From: an uncultured Aquimarina sp.
GTDB lineage: Bacteria; Bacteroidota; Bacteroidia; Flavobacteriales; Flavobacteriaceae
Length of the DNA stretch: 57,102 bases
Assembly (NCBI GenBank): GCA_947498775.1
Contig: CANMLL010000024.1
Span: 1-57,102 of the forward strand
Reading direction: 5' to 3'
In this document: positions 9,419-17,643 of the stretch, piece after piece
How the letters are laid out: each line of letters opens with the position of its first letter
How positions within the stretch are numbered: position 1 is the first letter of the stretch
Notes under the pieces: model-generated
Seen by the model: the letters and a program-made list of their open reading frames with translations, nothing else
What the model was told of the DNA's origin: nothing
Databases searched by the model: none
Program-made: the position numbers and the translations under genes

Positions 9419-9580
9419 TGAACTCATTTAGACTTTTTATTCTGGGTTGCAAATACATCATTTTGCCCATAATTTTGACTGTTTTTCTTATTATAGTGCT
9501 GGTATGTTACTCAAAAAAGGCTCCATTAGGAAACAAAAGCCTATATTTTCGCCTTCAGGCAAAAAGTCTAAATGAGTTCA
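9419..9580. repeat. 162-bp unit bounded by 20-bp perfect inverted repeats
   Basis: TGAACTCATTTAGACTTTTT at 9419-9438 is the exact reverse complement of 9561-9580. The ends enclose 122 bases that contain no convincing gene. Just inside the ends there is weak further mirrored similarity. No obvious target-site duplication was found. It may be a small non-autonomous mobile unit (MITE-like) or a chance or regulatory fold. Confidence 0.55.
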
Positions 9581-9583
9581 ATA

Positions 9584-10297
9584 TTAATTTTTCTTCTTGA
9601 AGAAGGGGATCAAGTAACTAATGCTGTATCCATATCCGACACCAATTGAACTAAAATCATTTGTCCTGCCAAATCCTGGAATAAAGAGATTATCAAAGCC
9701 ATTAGGAATTTTTTCACTGATCTTACTTCTTAAAGAAACATTAGCGCCCAGGTATAGATTTTTAAAGATTTCGGCTTTTATACCTAATACGAACTCAATC
9801 CAACTGGCATTTAGCCCATCTTCAGTAATAGGTTCGGCTATTATATTTTCACCAAAATAGTTTGTTCCTGTAAAAATAGTATAATCATTAAGTGTTTGAT
9901 CAAATCTTGAGAACCCATAACGCAAACCTACATAAATGCTATTTTGCATTCCGTACCAATTGCTATAGGTATTGTAATCTATTCCGGCTCTTATATAGTT
10001 TCCAGATCCTTCTACATTTATATTTTCTTCGTCTCTTATCAAGGATTCGTTACCTATTTCGGCGGCGATATAAAACTTTTTGTAGATTCTATAATCTGCT
10101 ACGATTTCGAACCCAGAATATTTGTCGTTACTTACAGAAGTACGGATAATTCTGCCAAGATCCACACCAACCCTTAACCCATACTTTTCTCCGGGAGGCA
10201 GGGTGTCTTTGGAGGTTATTTTTTGCTCTTCTTGCGAAAAAGAAAAACAGGTAAATAACATACTAATGAAAAATAAATATATGTGCAGCTGTTTCAT
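9584..10297 (-). CDS. DUF6048 family outer-membrane-type protein
   Basis: The 237-residue protein has an N-terminal signal peptide ending near FSFSQE. The remainder is alternating beta-strand sequence rich in Gly and aromatic residues, ending in Phe/Lys-rich residues (YLIPFFKKKN), consistent with a small outer-membrane beta-barrel. I recognise it as DUF6048, a flavobacterial family of unknown function. It is the last gene of a minus-strand group after rlmD and the DUF6452 lipoprotein gene, whose end it overlaps by 35 bases. I recall this gene order as conserved in the family, which suggests co-expression rather than a shared enzyme pathway. Confidence 0.8.
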   Translation of the reverse strand: MKQLHIYLFFISMLFTCFSFSQEEQKITSKDTLPPGEKYGLRVGVDLGRIIRTSVSNDKYSGFEIVADYRIYKKFYIAAEIGNESLIRDEENINVEGSGNYIRAGIDYNTYSNWYGMQNSIYVGLRYGFSRFDQTLNDYTIFTGTNYFGENIIAEPITEDGLNASWIEFVLGIKAEIFKNLYLGANVSLRSKISEKIPNGFDNLFIPGFGRTNDFSSIGVGYGYSISYLIPFFKKKN

Positions 10298-10784
10298 CTG
10301 TTACGTTAGTTCTTTGTTCTGAAATTCCTCTGATCCAATCCCCATCTGTACCAGCCTCACCTTCTGAAGCTGTAATAGCATTATAGACTACTCTAAAACC
10401 ACAAGCACTGCTTACATATTCTTCTATAGGAGTATATTGAAAACTTACAATATCCGTATTAGCAAGTGTTGCATCGTTTGTTGTGTCAGAATTTATGGTA
10501 AACTCAAACTCGGTACTGGTGGTATTTGTCCTTAACGGAATTGCTATAGAATCTCTTACAGTCCCAATATCAATAATACTATCAAACCCAACTGCTCGAA
10601 TCTGTAATTCTACGGGTCTTTTGATATCGGTTGCTATTTGAGTGTCATTATTGATAAACTTAATAATAAGAAAAGGCGTTGTTGGTGTTCCTTCTGCACA
10701 AATATCATCTCGTTCACAACCAGAAGTCGCATAAACGATGATCATAATAATTGCAAAAAGTGAAATAGGTTTACATATTTTCAT
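10263..10784 (-). CDS. DUF6452 family lipoprotein
   Basis: The 173-residue protein has a signal peptide and lipobox (VYATSGC) followed by ERDDICAEGTPTTPFLIIKF, the start I associate with DUF6452. The body is predicted beta-sandwich-like and its function is unknown. Its 3' end overlaps the start of the DUF6048 gene by 35 bases, and its start lies three bases after the rlmD stop, so the three genes are almost certainly one transcript. An envelope role with the barrel-like DUF6048 protein is an inference from this arrangement. Confidence 0.8.
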   Translation of the reverse strand: MKICKPISLFAIIMIIVYATSGCERDDICAEGTPTTPFLIIKFINNDTQIATDIKRPVELQIRAVGFDSIIDIGTVRDSIAIPLRTNTTSTEFEFTINSDTTNDATLANTDIVSFQYTPIEEYVSSACGFRVVYNAITASEGEAGTDGDWIRGISEQRTNVTDETAAHIFIFH

Positions 10785-10787
10785 GTA

Positions 10788-12197
10788 CTATCTTTTTTCT
10801 AATAAAACCACATTTTCTACGTGATATGTCTGCGGAAACATATCGACTGGTTGTATTTTGGTGACTTTATAGGTGTCATCTAATAACGCTAAGTCACGTG
10901 CTTGTGTTGCACTATTGCAACTTACATATACAATTTTTTGTGGTGAAATGTTCAATAATTGGGCAACAACGTCTTTGTGCATTCCATCTCTTGGAGGATC
11001 GGTTATCACCACTTCGGGTTGACCATGTTGCGCTATGAAGTCTTTGGTAAATACCTTCTTCATATCCCCAACATAAAATTCGACATTGTCTATAGCATTT
11101 TGTTTTGCATTTTCTTTGGCATCCTCAATGGCTTCGGGTACGGCCTCGACACCAATCACCTTCTTTGCTTTTTTGGATACAAACTGGGCAATGGTTCCGG
11201 TTCCGGTGTATAAATCATACACCAGTTCATTTCCGGTAAGGCCTGCAAAATCTCTGGTCACTTTGTATAATTCGTATGCTTGTTCCGAATTGGTTTGATA
11301 GAAAGATTTTGCATTGATCTTAAATCGTAACCCTTCCATTTCTTCCTCGATGTAATCTGTTCCTTTATAACAAATTACTTTTTGATCATAGATGGTGTCA
11401 TTTCCCTTTGGATTTATGACATACTGTAAAGAAGTAATTTCAGGGAACTCTAACCCAATATAATCAAGTAATAAGGTTCTTTTTTGTTCATCTTCATAAA
11501 AAAACTGTACCAAAACCATGATTTCTCCTGTAGAAGTAATGCGGATCATCAGGGTGCGTAAAAATCCTTCCTGTTTCCTTGCATTATAAAAAGGTAACTT
11601 ACTTTTGGTAGCAAAGTTTTTAACCTTATTTCGAATATCATTACTAGGGTCTTCCTGAAGATGACACGTATCAATATCCAATATTTTATCCCACATCCCA
11701 GGGATATGGAAGCCTAATGCATTGCGATTACCGATCTCTATTTTACTTTGGATTTCATCTAGTGTAAGCCACCTGCTATCACTGAATGAGAATTCCATTT
11801 TATTTCGATAAAAAAACTGTTTTTTAGAACCAAGTATGGGAGAGACATCGGGTAATTCGATTTTACCTAATCTAGTTAAGTTGTTTACTACTTCTTGTTG
11901 CTTATATGCCAATTGATGATCATAGCCCATAAATTGCCATTTGCAACCACCACAAGTACCAAAATGCTTACAAACGGGATCAACACGTTTATCTGATTGT
12001 TTATGAAACGCCGTAGCTGTGCCTTCGTAGTATGCTTTACGTTTTTTGATAGTTTGTATATCCACGATGTCGCCTGGTACAGCATTGTTTATAAAAATAA
12101 TTTTTCCGTCAGGAGCTTTGGCAATACTTTTTCCTTTAGCTCCCGCATCAATTACTTCTATGTTTTCAAAGATTTGTCTTCGATTTTTTCTTGCCAT
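10788..12197 (-). CDS. rlmD: 23S rRNA (uracil-C5)-methyltransferase, RlmD/RumA type
   Basis: The 469-residue protein has the full RumA architecture. An N-terminal TRAM RNA-binding domain (about residues 10-65) is followed by an iron-sulfur cluster motif with Cys76, Cys82 and Cys85 (CKHFGTCGGCKWQ) and a fourth Cys near 180. The SAM-binding Rossmann domain has VYDLYTGTGTIAQF. The catalytic Cys lies in KIVYVSCNSAT and the C-terminal base in VVLLEKR. It methylates a uracil in 23S rRNA, by homology U1939. It heads a probable operon with the DUF6452 and DUF6048 genes. A -7-like box (12202-12209, minus strand) lies only five bases before the ATG. Confidence 0.92.
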   Translation of the reverse strand: MARKNRRQIFENIEVIDAGAKGKSIAKAPDGKIIFINNAVPGDIVDIQTIKKRKAYYEGTATAFHKQSDKRVDPVCKHFGTCGGCKWQFMGYDHQLAYKQQEVVNNLTRLGKIELPDVSPILGSKKQFFYRNKMEFSFSDSRWLTLDEIQSKIEIGNRNALGFHIPGMWDKILDIDTCHLQEDPSNDIRNKVKNFATKSKLPFYNARKQEGFLRTLMIRITSTGEIMVLVQFFYEDEQKRTLLLDYIGLEFPEITSLQYVINPKGNDTIYDQKVICYKGTDYIEEEMEGLRFKINAKSFYQTNSEQAYELYKVTRDFAGLTGNELVYDLYTGTGTIAQFVSKKAKKVIGVEAVPEAIEDAKENAKQNAIDNVEFYVGDMKKVFTKDFIAQHGQPEVVITDPPRDGMHKDVVAQLLNISPQKIVYVSCNSATQARDLALLDDTYKVTKIQPVDMFPQTYHVENVVLLEKR

Positions 12198-12201
12198 AGC
12201 G

Positions 12202-12209
12202 CAAAAATA
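12202..12209 (-). promoter_or_regulatory. Candidate -7 box directly before rlmD
   Basis: On the minus strand this reads TATTTTTG, a match to TAnnTTTG. It lies so close to the ATG at 12197 that transcription from it would give a leaderless message. It could also be coincidental in AT-rich DNA. Confidence 0.4.
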
Positions 12210-12306
12210 AGAATAGAAACCATATACTTATTAATTATTCAACATATCTTATAAAAAGAAACTAAAAAATGAACCTATTTAATATTTCTACGTCTATATA
12301 ATAGAA

Positions 12307-12873
12307 ATGGGTACGAAAAAAGCACATAAGGTATTTGATTCTTTGTTGGTACTACAATGCCAATCAGGAAGTAAGAAAGCTGTCACGCTTTTGGTTAAAC
12401 GATGGCATGTTAAATTATGTAAACATGTATATTGGTATACCAATGATAAGGAAGTTGCCAAGGATATTGTTCAGGATAGCTGGCATAAAATTATTCACAA
12501 AATTTATGATCTTAAAGATCCCAATAGTTTTGGAAACTGGGCATTTACTATAGTAACCCGAAACGCCATTGATTGGCAACGAAGGTATAAAAAGGAACTT
12601 GGAGATTTAAATTCTTACTACCATAAGAATAAAGTAAGTATAGTAGATCAAGAAAATGGCAATAAAGAACAGGTTTTAAGACTTTTAGATAGATCGATAA
12701 AGGAACTCTCTGCAAATCATCAAATCGTTCTTAATCTTTTTTACCTCGAAGAGTATAGCATAAAGGAAATAAGTGAAATAATTAATGTGTCCCCTGGTAC
12801 CGTTAAATCGCGTTTGTTTACCGCTAGAGAAAATTTAAAATCAATTCTAAAAAGTAAAAATTATGAAAAATAA
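12307..12873 (+). CDS. ECF-type RNA polymerase sigma factor
   Basis: The 188-residue protein fits extracytoplasmic-function sigma factors. Region 2 is about residues 25-95, with core and -10 recognition features (DKEVAKDIVQDSWHKIIHKI and NWAFTIVTRNAIDWQRR). Region 4 is a helix-turn-helix at about 125-180 (YSIKEISEIINVSPGTVKSRLFTARENL). Its reading frame overlaps the next gene by eleven bases, an arrangement typical of sigma factors and their membrane-bound regulators. It therefore probably responds to an envelope signal through that partner. The target genes are not evident here. Confidence 0.92.
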   Translation: MGTKKAHKVFDSLLVLQCQSGSKKAVTLLVKRWHVKLCKHVYWYTNDKEVAKDIVQDSWHKIIHKIYDLKDPNSFGNWAFTIVTRNAIDWQRRYKKELGDLNSYYHKNKVSIVDQENGNKEQVLRLLDRSIKELSANHQIVLNLFYLEEYSIKEISEIINVSPGTVKSRLFTARENLKSILKSKNYEK

Positions 12874-13246
12874 AATTGAAGACATCGATCAACTTATAAA
12901 AGAAACTTTAAGTAGTGAAGAAGCAAAATTTTATGATGAATTAGACCAACAAGACCTTCTTGGAATGGTAGGAGGGCTTTTTAAAACAAGAAATAGATGG
13001 ATTATAATAATGATGTTTATTGTAAATCTGGTGGCATTTGGGTTATTCATTTATTGTTTAATTCAGTTTTTGAATACAGAAAATACCAATGAGTTGATTA
13101 AATGGGGTATAGCTGGATTTTTCTGTGTTATGATAACATCTATGTTGAAACTGTATTCCTGGATGCAGATGGATAAGAATGCATTGTTGAGAGAAATTAA
13201 AAGATTAGAATTACAAATTTCATCTTTAGCAGGAAAGGTGTCCTAA
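12863..13246 (+). CDS. DUF6768 family membrane protein, probable sigma-factor partner
   Basis: The 127-residue protein has a cytoplasmic N-terminal ~45 residues (DIDQLIKETLSSEEAKFYDELDQ), two transmembrane helices (about 47-68 and 80-98) and a C-terminal helical tail. I recognise it as DUF6768, found after ECF sigma factor genes in Flavobacteriia. The eleven-base overlap with the sigma factor gene implies coupled, roughly equal synthesis. Acting as an anti-sigma or accessory regulator is an inference from position and topology; no zinc-binding anti-sigma motif is visible. Confidence 0.72.
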   Translation: MKNKIEDIDQLIKETLSSEEAKFYDELDQQDLLGMVGGLFKTRNRWIIIMMFIVNLVAFGLFIYCLIQFLNTENTNELIKWGIAGFFCVMITSMLKLYSWMQMDKNALLREIKRLELQISSLAGKVS

Positions 13247-13261
13247 TTATTATATTCAGTA

Positions 13262-13377
13262 TAAAGCAGGTTTATTTCAGAATCTCATTTCGTTCATAAA
13301 CAATCAGTTATAATGAGAACCTGAAACGAGTTTGGGTTGAAGATTATCCTATATAATATATTACGGATATTCAAAAT
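13262..13377 (-). repeat. Dispersed ~116-bp intergenic repeat, copy A
   Basis: The reverse complement of this stretch matches 47365-47480 at roughly nine positions in ten by eye, with an unbroken identical core around TAACTGATTGTTTAT. TTTCAG..TCTCAT and ATGAGA..CTGAAA arms inside it can form an imperfect hairpin. It lies between the DUF6768 gene and rocD and encodes nothing evident. Confidence 0.85.
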
Positions 13378-13642
13378 TAGTAACCTCGCAACAAGCTCAC
13401 AACGTATGCTTACGAAATATTTTTTGTTACTGGGGCAAGTTCCATAGAATTAAACCCTCTATGCGGGATTAAAATAAATAATTTATGTATTGTGCGGTTC
13501 AAAATTAAAAATTTGCTAAAGTTTTACTAATTTTGCAATTCTCTTAGGGATGATTTCTCTCCCACGCTGAATTTTCGAATCTTATCGAAAGGATAAAGGT
13601 ACAGAAGGAATGGTTGTTTTATCAATTTAAATTATTAAGAAA
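13378..13642 (+). other. rocD upstream region with candidate promoter and structured leader
   Basis: This gene-free stretch holds a -7-like box TAATTTTG at 13528-13535 and then a ~100-base leader before the rocD ATG. In the leader TTTCG..CGAAA can pair, and alternatively TTATC..GATAA can pair across the same bases, giving two mutually exclusive hairpins near 13574-13598. I do not recognise a known riboswitch class. No -33 box is clear. Confidence 0.35.
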
Positions 13643-14920
13643 ATGGCTGTTTTAGAAAAAAAGTCGTCTCAACACTCAATTGAGTTAGAAGATAAGTATG
13701 GAGCTCATAACTATCATCCTTTACCCGTTGTATTAAACAGAGGAGAAGGAGTATATGTGTGGGATGTAGAAGGTAACAAATATTTTGATTTCTTAAGTGC
13801 ATATTCTGCGGTAAATCAAGGACATTGTCATCCTAAAATTGTAGGTGCTATGGTAAACCAGGCGCAAACACTCACACTAACTTCCAGAGCATTTTATAAC
13901 GATAAATTAGGGGAATACGAGAAGTTTGCAACCGATTATTTTGGTTTTGATAAACTTTTACCCATGAATACAGGTGCTGAAGCCGTAGAAACAGCACTAA
14001 AATTATGTAGAAAGTGGGCATACGAGAAGAAGGGGATTTCAGAAAATGAAGCACAAATTATTGTTTGTGAAAATAATTTTCATGGCAGAACCACAACGAT
14101 TATTTCGTTTTCTAATGATCCGGTAGCCAGAAAGAATTTTGGCCCGTATACCACAGGGTTTATAAAAATCGAATATGATAATCTAAGTGCTTTAGAACAA
14201 GCATTAGAGCATAATAAAAATGTAGCTGGATTTTTGGTGGAGCCTATCCAGGGTGAAGCAGGAGTATATGTTCCTTCGGAAGATTATTTGTTAAAAGCAA
14301 AGGCGCTTTGTGAAAAACATAATGTATTATTTATTGCAGACGAAGTACAAACGGGAATTGCTAGAACAGGAAGGTTGTTAGCTACATGTGGTAATTGTTC
14401 TTGTGAGGATAAAAATTGTTCAGGAAGTCCTGAGGTCAAACCAGATGTTTTAATCCTTGGGAAAGCTTTGAGCGGTGGTGCATATCCAGTTTCTGCTGTA
14501 TTTGCAGATGATCATATTATGGATGTAATTAAACCAGGAAGTCACGGCAGTACTTTTGGAGGAAACCCCGTGGCTGCTGCTGTTGCTATTGCTGCCTTAG
14601 AGGTAGTGAGAGATGAAAAACTTGCAGAAAATGCATTTGGATTAGGAGAATTATTTAGATTAGAATTGAATAAGTATATAGAAAACTCTACTATTGTTTC
14701 ATTAGTAAGAGGTAAAGGACTCTTAAATGCAATTGTTATCAACGATTCTGAAGAAAGTGAAACGGCTTGGAATATTTGTTTAGCGCTTAAAGAAAATGGA
14801 CTGTTGGCAAAACCAACGCATGGTAATATCATTCGTTTTGCGCCACCGTTGGTTATAAATAAAGAACAACTTTTGGAGTGTGTAGCTATTATTACTAAGA
14901 CCTTAAAAGAGTTTGAATAG
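13643..14920 (+). CDS. rocD: Ornithine--oxo-acid aminotransferase
   Basis: The 425-residue class III PLP aminotransferase has the expected length. Substrate and cofactor signatures are present: AYSAVNQGHCHPKI, MNTGAEAVETALK, the cofactor Asp in IADEVQTGIARTG, and the Schiff-base Lys in VLILGKALSGGAYPVSAV. It converts ornithine plus 2-oxoglutarate to glutamate semialdehyde and glutamate, linking arginine breakdown to proline and glutamate. A Cys-rich loop (CGNCSCEDKNCSG, about residues 251-263) is an insertion I recall as common in Bacteroidota enzymes. It stands alone with a ~400-base upstream region. Confidence 0.93.
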   Translation: MAVLEKKSSQHSIELEDKYGAHNYHPLPVVLNRGEGVYVWDVEGNKYFDFLSAYSAVNQGHCHPKIVGAMVNQAQTLTLTSRAFYNDKLGEYEKFATDYFGFDKLLPMNTGAEAVETALKLCRKWAYEKKGISENEAQIIVCENNFHGRTTTIISFSNDPVARKNFGPYTTGFIKIEYDNLSALEQALEHNKNVAGFLVEPIQGEAGVYVPSEDYLLKAKALCEKHNVLFIADEVQTGIARTGRLLATCGNCSCEDKNCSGSPEVKPDVLILGKALSGGAYPVSAVFADDHIMDVIKPGSHGSTFGGNPVAAAVAIAALEVVRDEKLAENAFGLGELFRLELNKYIENSTIVSLVRGKGLLNAIVINDSEESETAWNICLALKENGLLAKPTHGNIIRFAPPLVINKEQLLECVAIITKTLKEFE

Positions 14921-14925
14921 TCCTC

Positions 14926-15828
14926 TTAAAACTGCTTATTAAATCTTGCCATTATCCAAATATGGGGGAAGGTTATAGCAGCAATTAAGGTGAAAAATAT
15001 GGATAAAAATAAGCGACCCTCATTATAAAAAAGGAAGTATAAGATTGATAAACCAATTATCGATATAAACCAATATAAAATGGAGGATTTCAAATAGTTA
15101 TAGAAGTTCTCCTTTTTTAAATTACCATAAAGATAATATACTTGATCCGCTACCGATGGTATGCTATGCCAAAAAATAAAGTAAATGGCAAATGCCCAAA
15201 GTAAGGAAGCAGTATAAAAAACTATAAAGAAGACAACGAGGTAAAAAAGTTCTTCAATTATATTGGTTTTGATTTTTTTCTTAGAATACATAACTAATCC
15301 AAAGATTACAAATAACAAAGAAGAGAAGGCTAATGTATATTTATAAAAAACCTTATGGGGATTTATGCCTGTGATATTTTCGATAATGGGAGATACCTCA
15401 ATATGATTAGTATAAAACAACATAAAAAGAATAATCATTCCATAAAATAGATTAATTAGTTTTGCGTAAATATTCTTATCAATAATTTTTGAGCTCCAAT
15501 GTTGTTCCCCAAAGTGAAAAGCACTTAATATTATAAATAATGATAGTGTTATTATAGGAAGAAAATAGAAAAGGAGTATGCTGATACTTATAGTAGATAC
15601 ATATATTATAAGTGTTCGATAGGAATTCTTTTTTTTATGTGCTTTTGAAGTCCTTTCGATCAATTTTATATCATTTGTTCCATGTAAAATTCCCAGGGAT
15701 AGTATAAGAAAATAAGCAAAAAAATCTTCGACGGTATCCTCAAAATAAACCGCAAGCCATAATGAAAAAAAGGTAGCAATTAGGATAAAACTTTTCAAAT
15801 TCGTAAAAAATAATGCTTTATTTTTCAT
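14926..15828 (-). CDS. blh: Brp/Blh family beta-carotene 15,15'-dioxygenase (retinal-forming)
   Basis: The polytopic membrane protein of about 300 residues has eight or more hydrophobic helices. Family His signatures, the presumed iron ligands, are visible: LGILHGTNDIKLI, SAFHFGEQHWSS, YFIFWHSIPSVADQ and TFPHIWIMARF. The family cleaves beta-carotene into two retinal molecules. The gene is divergent from the rhodopsin gene with an ~80-base gap, so it supplies the chromophore. ATG at 15828 (MKNKALFF) is preferred because the frame upstream to 15861 adds eleven weak residues; either is possible. No carotenoid-synthesis genes are in the window. Confidence 0.92.
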   Translation of the reverse strand: MKNKALFFTNLKSFILIATFFSLWLAVYFEDTVEDFFAYFLILSLGILHGTNDIKLIERTSKAHKKKNSYRTLIIYVSTISISILLFYFLPIITLSLFIILSAFHFGEQHWSSKIIDKNIYAKLINLFYGMIILFMLFYTNHIEVSPIIENITGINPHKVFYKYTLAFSSLLFVIFGLVMYSKKKIKTNIIEELFYLVVFFIVFYTASLLWAFAIYFIFWHSIPSVADQVYYLYGNLKKENFYNYLKSSILYWFISIIGLSILYFLFYNEGRLFLSIFFTLIAAITFPHIWIMARFNKQF

Positions 15829-15879
15829 TTTGTTTAATAAATTTGTCTTAAAGTTAAACATTTTATGTTTAATGTTTCT

Positions 15880-15901
15880 TAATTTTGTTTAAACAAAATT
15901 A
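15880..15901. promoter_or_regulatory. 22-bp perfect palindrome with mirrored -7 boxes
   Basis: The stretch is exactly self-complementary, centred on GTTTAAAC between 15890 and 15891. Each half carries TAATTTTG, a match to the Bacteroidota -7 box, pointing outward toward rhodopsin on one strand and blh on the other. It may be a shared divergent promoter or an operator. No -33 elements at standard spacing were identified. Confidence 0.5.
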
Positions 15902-15909
15902 TAAATGTT

Positions 15910-16647
15910 ATGAAAAATTTATTAATGTCAATTACCTCAACCCCGGAGATTGCGACTGACGATTATGTAGGTTTTACGTTCTTTGTTGGTTGTATGGCTA
16001 TGATGGCTGCATCCGTATTTTTCTTTTTTACTATGAATAGTTATGATAGAAAATGGAGAACTTCTATCCTAATTTCAGGATTAATTACATTTATCGCTGC
16101 TGTACATTACTGGTATATGAGGGATTATTGGTATGTTAACGGAAGCTCCCCAACATTTTTCCGTTATGTGGATTGGATACTTACCGTACCGCTTATGTGC
16201 GTTGAATTTTACCTTATTTTAAAAGTGGCCGGAGCAAAAAAATCTTTAATGTGGAGATTGATTGGCTTATCAGTTATTATGCTTGTTACGGGATACTTTG
16301 GAGAGGCTGTGTATAGAGACCAAGCTTGGCTTTGGGGCCTAATATCGGGTATCGCTTACTTCATCATTGTTTACGATATTTGGCTTGGTAAAGCTAAAAA
16401 ACTTGCTGAAGAAGCCGGAGGAGCAGTACTTTCTGCACATAAAACACTGTGTTGGTTTGTGTTAGTAGGGTGGGCTATTTATCCTATTGGTTATATGGCT
16501 GGTACTCCTGGATGGTACGATGGGATATTTGGAGGCCTTGCAATGGATGTCGTATATAATATAGGAGATGCAATTAATAAAATCGGTTTTGGTTTGGTTG
16601 TTTATAATCTAGCGGTTACGGCCTCAGAAAAACCTGTTAATGCTTGA
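15910..16647 (+). CDS. Proteorhodopsin, proton-pumping type
   Basis: The 245-residue, seven-helix microbial rhodopsin carries the DTE motif of outward proton pumps: Asp88 (proton acceptor), Thr92 and Glu99 (proton donor) in RYVDWILTVPLMCVEF. His66 pairs with the acceptor as in proteorhodopsin. Lys224 binds retinal, with counter-ion partner Asp220 (GDAINKIGFG). The spectral-tuning position equivalent to PR residue 105 is Met96, the green-absorbing state usual in flavobacteria. In light it would export protons to support ATP synthesis or transport. The divergent blh gene makes its retinal. It ends at a strong terminator and is transcribed alone. Confidence 0.96.
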   Translation: MKNLLMSITSTPEIATDDYVGFTFFVGCMAMMAASVFFFFTMNSYDRKWRTSILISGLITFIAAVHYWYMRDYWYVNGSSPTFFRYVDWILTVPLMCVEFYLILKVAGAKKSLMWRLIGLSVIMLVTGYFGEAVYRDQAWLWGLISGIAYFIIVYDIWLGKAKKLAEEAGGAVLSAHKTLCWFVLVGWAIYPIGYMAGTPGWYDGIFGGLAMDVVYNIGDAINKIGFGLVVYNLAVTASEKPVNA

Positions 16648-16668
16648 TTTAAATTTAATTATTAATAA

Positions 16669-16692
16669 AAAATCCCGCAATTGCGGGATTTT
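16669..16692. terminator. Bidirectional intrinsic terminator
   Basis: AAAATCCCGCAA and TTGCGGGATTTT form a near-perfect stem flanked by A and T tracts on both sides. It can stop the rhodopsin message and the convergent minus-strand transcript. Confidence 0.9.
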
Positions 16693-16713
16693 CTTATTTT
16701 AATACCTTATAAT

Positions 16714-17037
16714 TTATGCTCCTGCAGATCTTCTTAACTCATCAATCATTTCCTGATATCCGTCATATCCTACGGTTGCAAATATGAATATCACATAGAT
16801 TAAATAAATAATACTCAAAATCAAACCAATAATTGCTAAAATTTTACCGGTTTTTACATTGCTATATCCGTCATATAACTCTGGATTTTCGGTGTATAAA
16901 GCAGTAGCTTTTTTTGCAAGAACTATCGCTACAATTGCAAAGATGATTCCCAGTATACCATAGCAACAGCATCCTAAAATTGAAAGAATACCAAAAACTA
17001 AGATAAGGGTCGAGTTGGGTAATGTCTGTTTTTCCAT
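16714..17037 (-). CDS. CCC-motif small membrane protein
   Basis: The 107-residue protein has two or three transmembrane helices. The first contains the triple-Cys motif ILGCCCYGILGIIFAIVAIVLAKKA that names this flavobacterial family, and the second is GKILAIIGLILSIIYLIYVIF. The helices flank a short loop (TENPELYDGYSNVKTG). Function is unknown; the general layout resembles DUF4190-like membrane proteins. It follows the DUF2752 gene on the same strand with a 16-base gap, so the two are probably co-transcribed. Confidence 0.8.
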   Translation of the reverse strand: MEKQTLPNSTLILVFGILSILGCCCYGILGIIFAIVAIVLAKKATALYTENPELYDGYSNVKTGKILAIIGLILSIIYLIYVIFIFATVGYDGYQEMIDELRRSAGA

Positions 17038-17053
17038 AATTTTAATTGATTAG

Positions 17054-17365
17054 TTAAAAAATGATTTTCATTTTGATTACATAACTGATAATAATGGTTA
17101 GTACAGTAGTAATCATTAAACCAGTTTTGATAAACTGGCCATATTTAAACTTTAAAAAAAAGTTAAGTCCAAAAAAAACAAGCAATAGTAAAAGGGGATA
17201 AATTGCCGGATACATATAAAATGCTGCTTCAAATTCACCTTGAAACAATAGTGAAAAAGATCTTTGCATACCGCAACCTAGACAATCAACACCAAAAATC
17301 TTTTTATTTACACAAGGAAGCATATACTTTTCCAAAGGCAATTTTTTACTGATTTGTATGTGCAA
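17054..17365 (-). CDS. DUF2752 family membrane protein
   Basis: The 103-residue protein has the DUF2752 signature KKIFGVDCLGCGMQRSFSLLFQGEF, with two Cys close together, followed by two transmembrane helices. DUF2752 proteins are small, widespread, and of unknown function. The gene lies directly upstream of the CCC-motif gene on the same strand, a pairing I recall from other flavobacteria. The start could be the ATG used here or a little inside it. Confidence 0.82.
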   Translation of the reverse strand: MHIQISKKLPLEKYMLPCVNKKIFGVDCLGCGMQRSFSLLFQGEFEAAFYMYPAIYPLLLLLVFFGLNFFLKFKYGQFIKTGLMITTVLTIIISYVIKMKIIF

Positions 17366-17431
17366 TATACATAATTAAGTTATTTATCATAATTGCAAGG
17401 TAAAAAATCTATTATTTAATATTTTTGCAGA

Positions 17432-17641
17432 ATGGACTTCAGCAAAATAAAAAAAATAGGAAGTATTCTTCTCATATTAGTAGGAGGAACCGCTCTTATT
17501 ATAGAGATCGCTTCAGAAACCAAGAATTATTATCTTCAAAGTACTGGGGTAATACTGTTAATGTTTGGATTGTTTATGGTGAATTCAAAAGTAACATCAA
17601 AAACCAAGGTAGATTCACAAGAATATTTAGAAGAGGAATAG
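17432..17641 (+). CDS. Small two-helix membrane protein
   Basis: The 69-residue protein starts MDFSKIKKIGSILLILVGGT, has two hydrophobic helices (about 10-27 and 36-52) separated by a short loop, and a hydrophilic C-terminus rich in Glu. I do not recognise a named family. It ends two bases before the ATG of the Smr-domain gene, which argues it is real and co-expressed with it. The overlapping frame from 17425 is the spurious upstream extension of that Smr gene. Confidence 0.7.
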   Translation: MDFSKIKKIGSILLILVGGTALIIEIASETKNYYLQSTGVILLMFGLFMVNSKVTSKTKVDSQEYLEEE

Positions 17642-17643
17642 GT

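Noticed and set aside
9418..9600. 60-codon plus-strand frame with one hydrophobic segment
   Set aside because: It is almost exactly the inverted-repeat unit at 9419-9580 and runs into the end of the DUF6048 gene; its ends are dictated by the repeat, not by coding signals.
17425..17643. N-terminal extension of the Smr protein
   Set aside because: The 73 extra residues are Arg/Asn/Ser-rich, unlike the family, and overlap a better small membrane protein gene that ends two bases before the Smr ATG.
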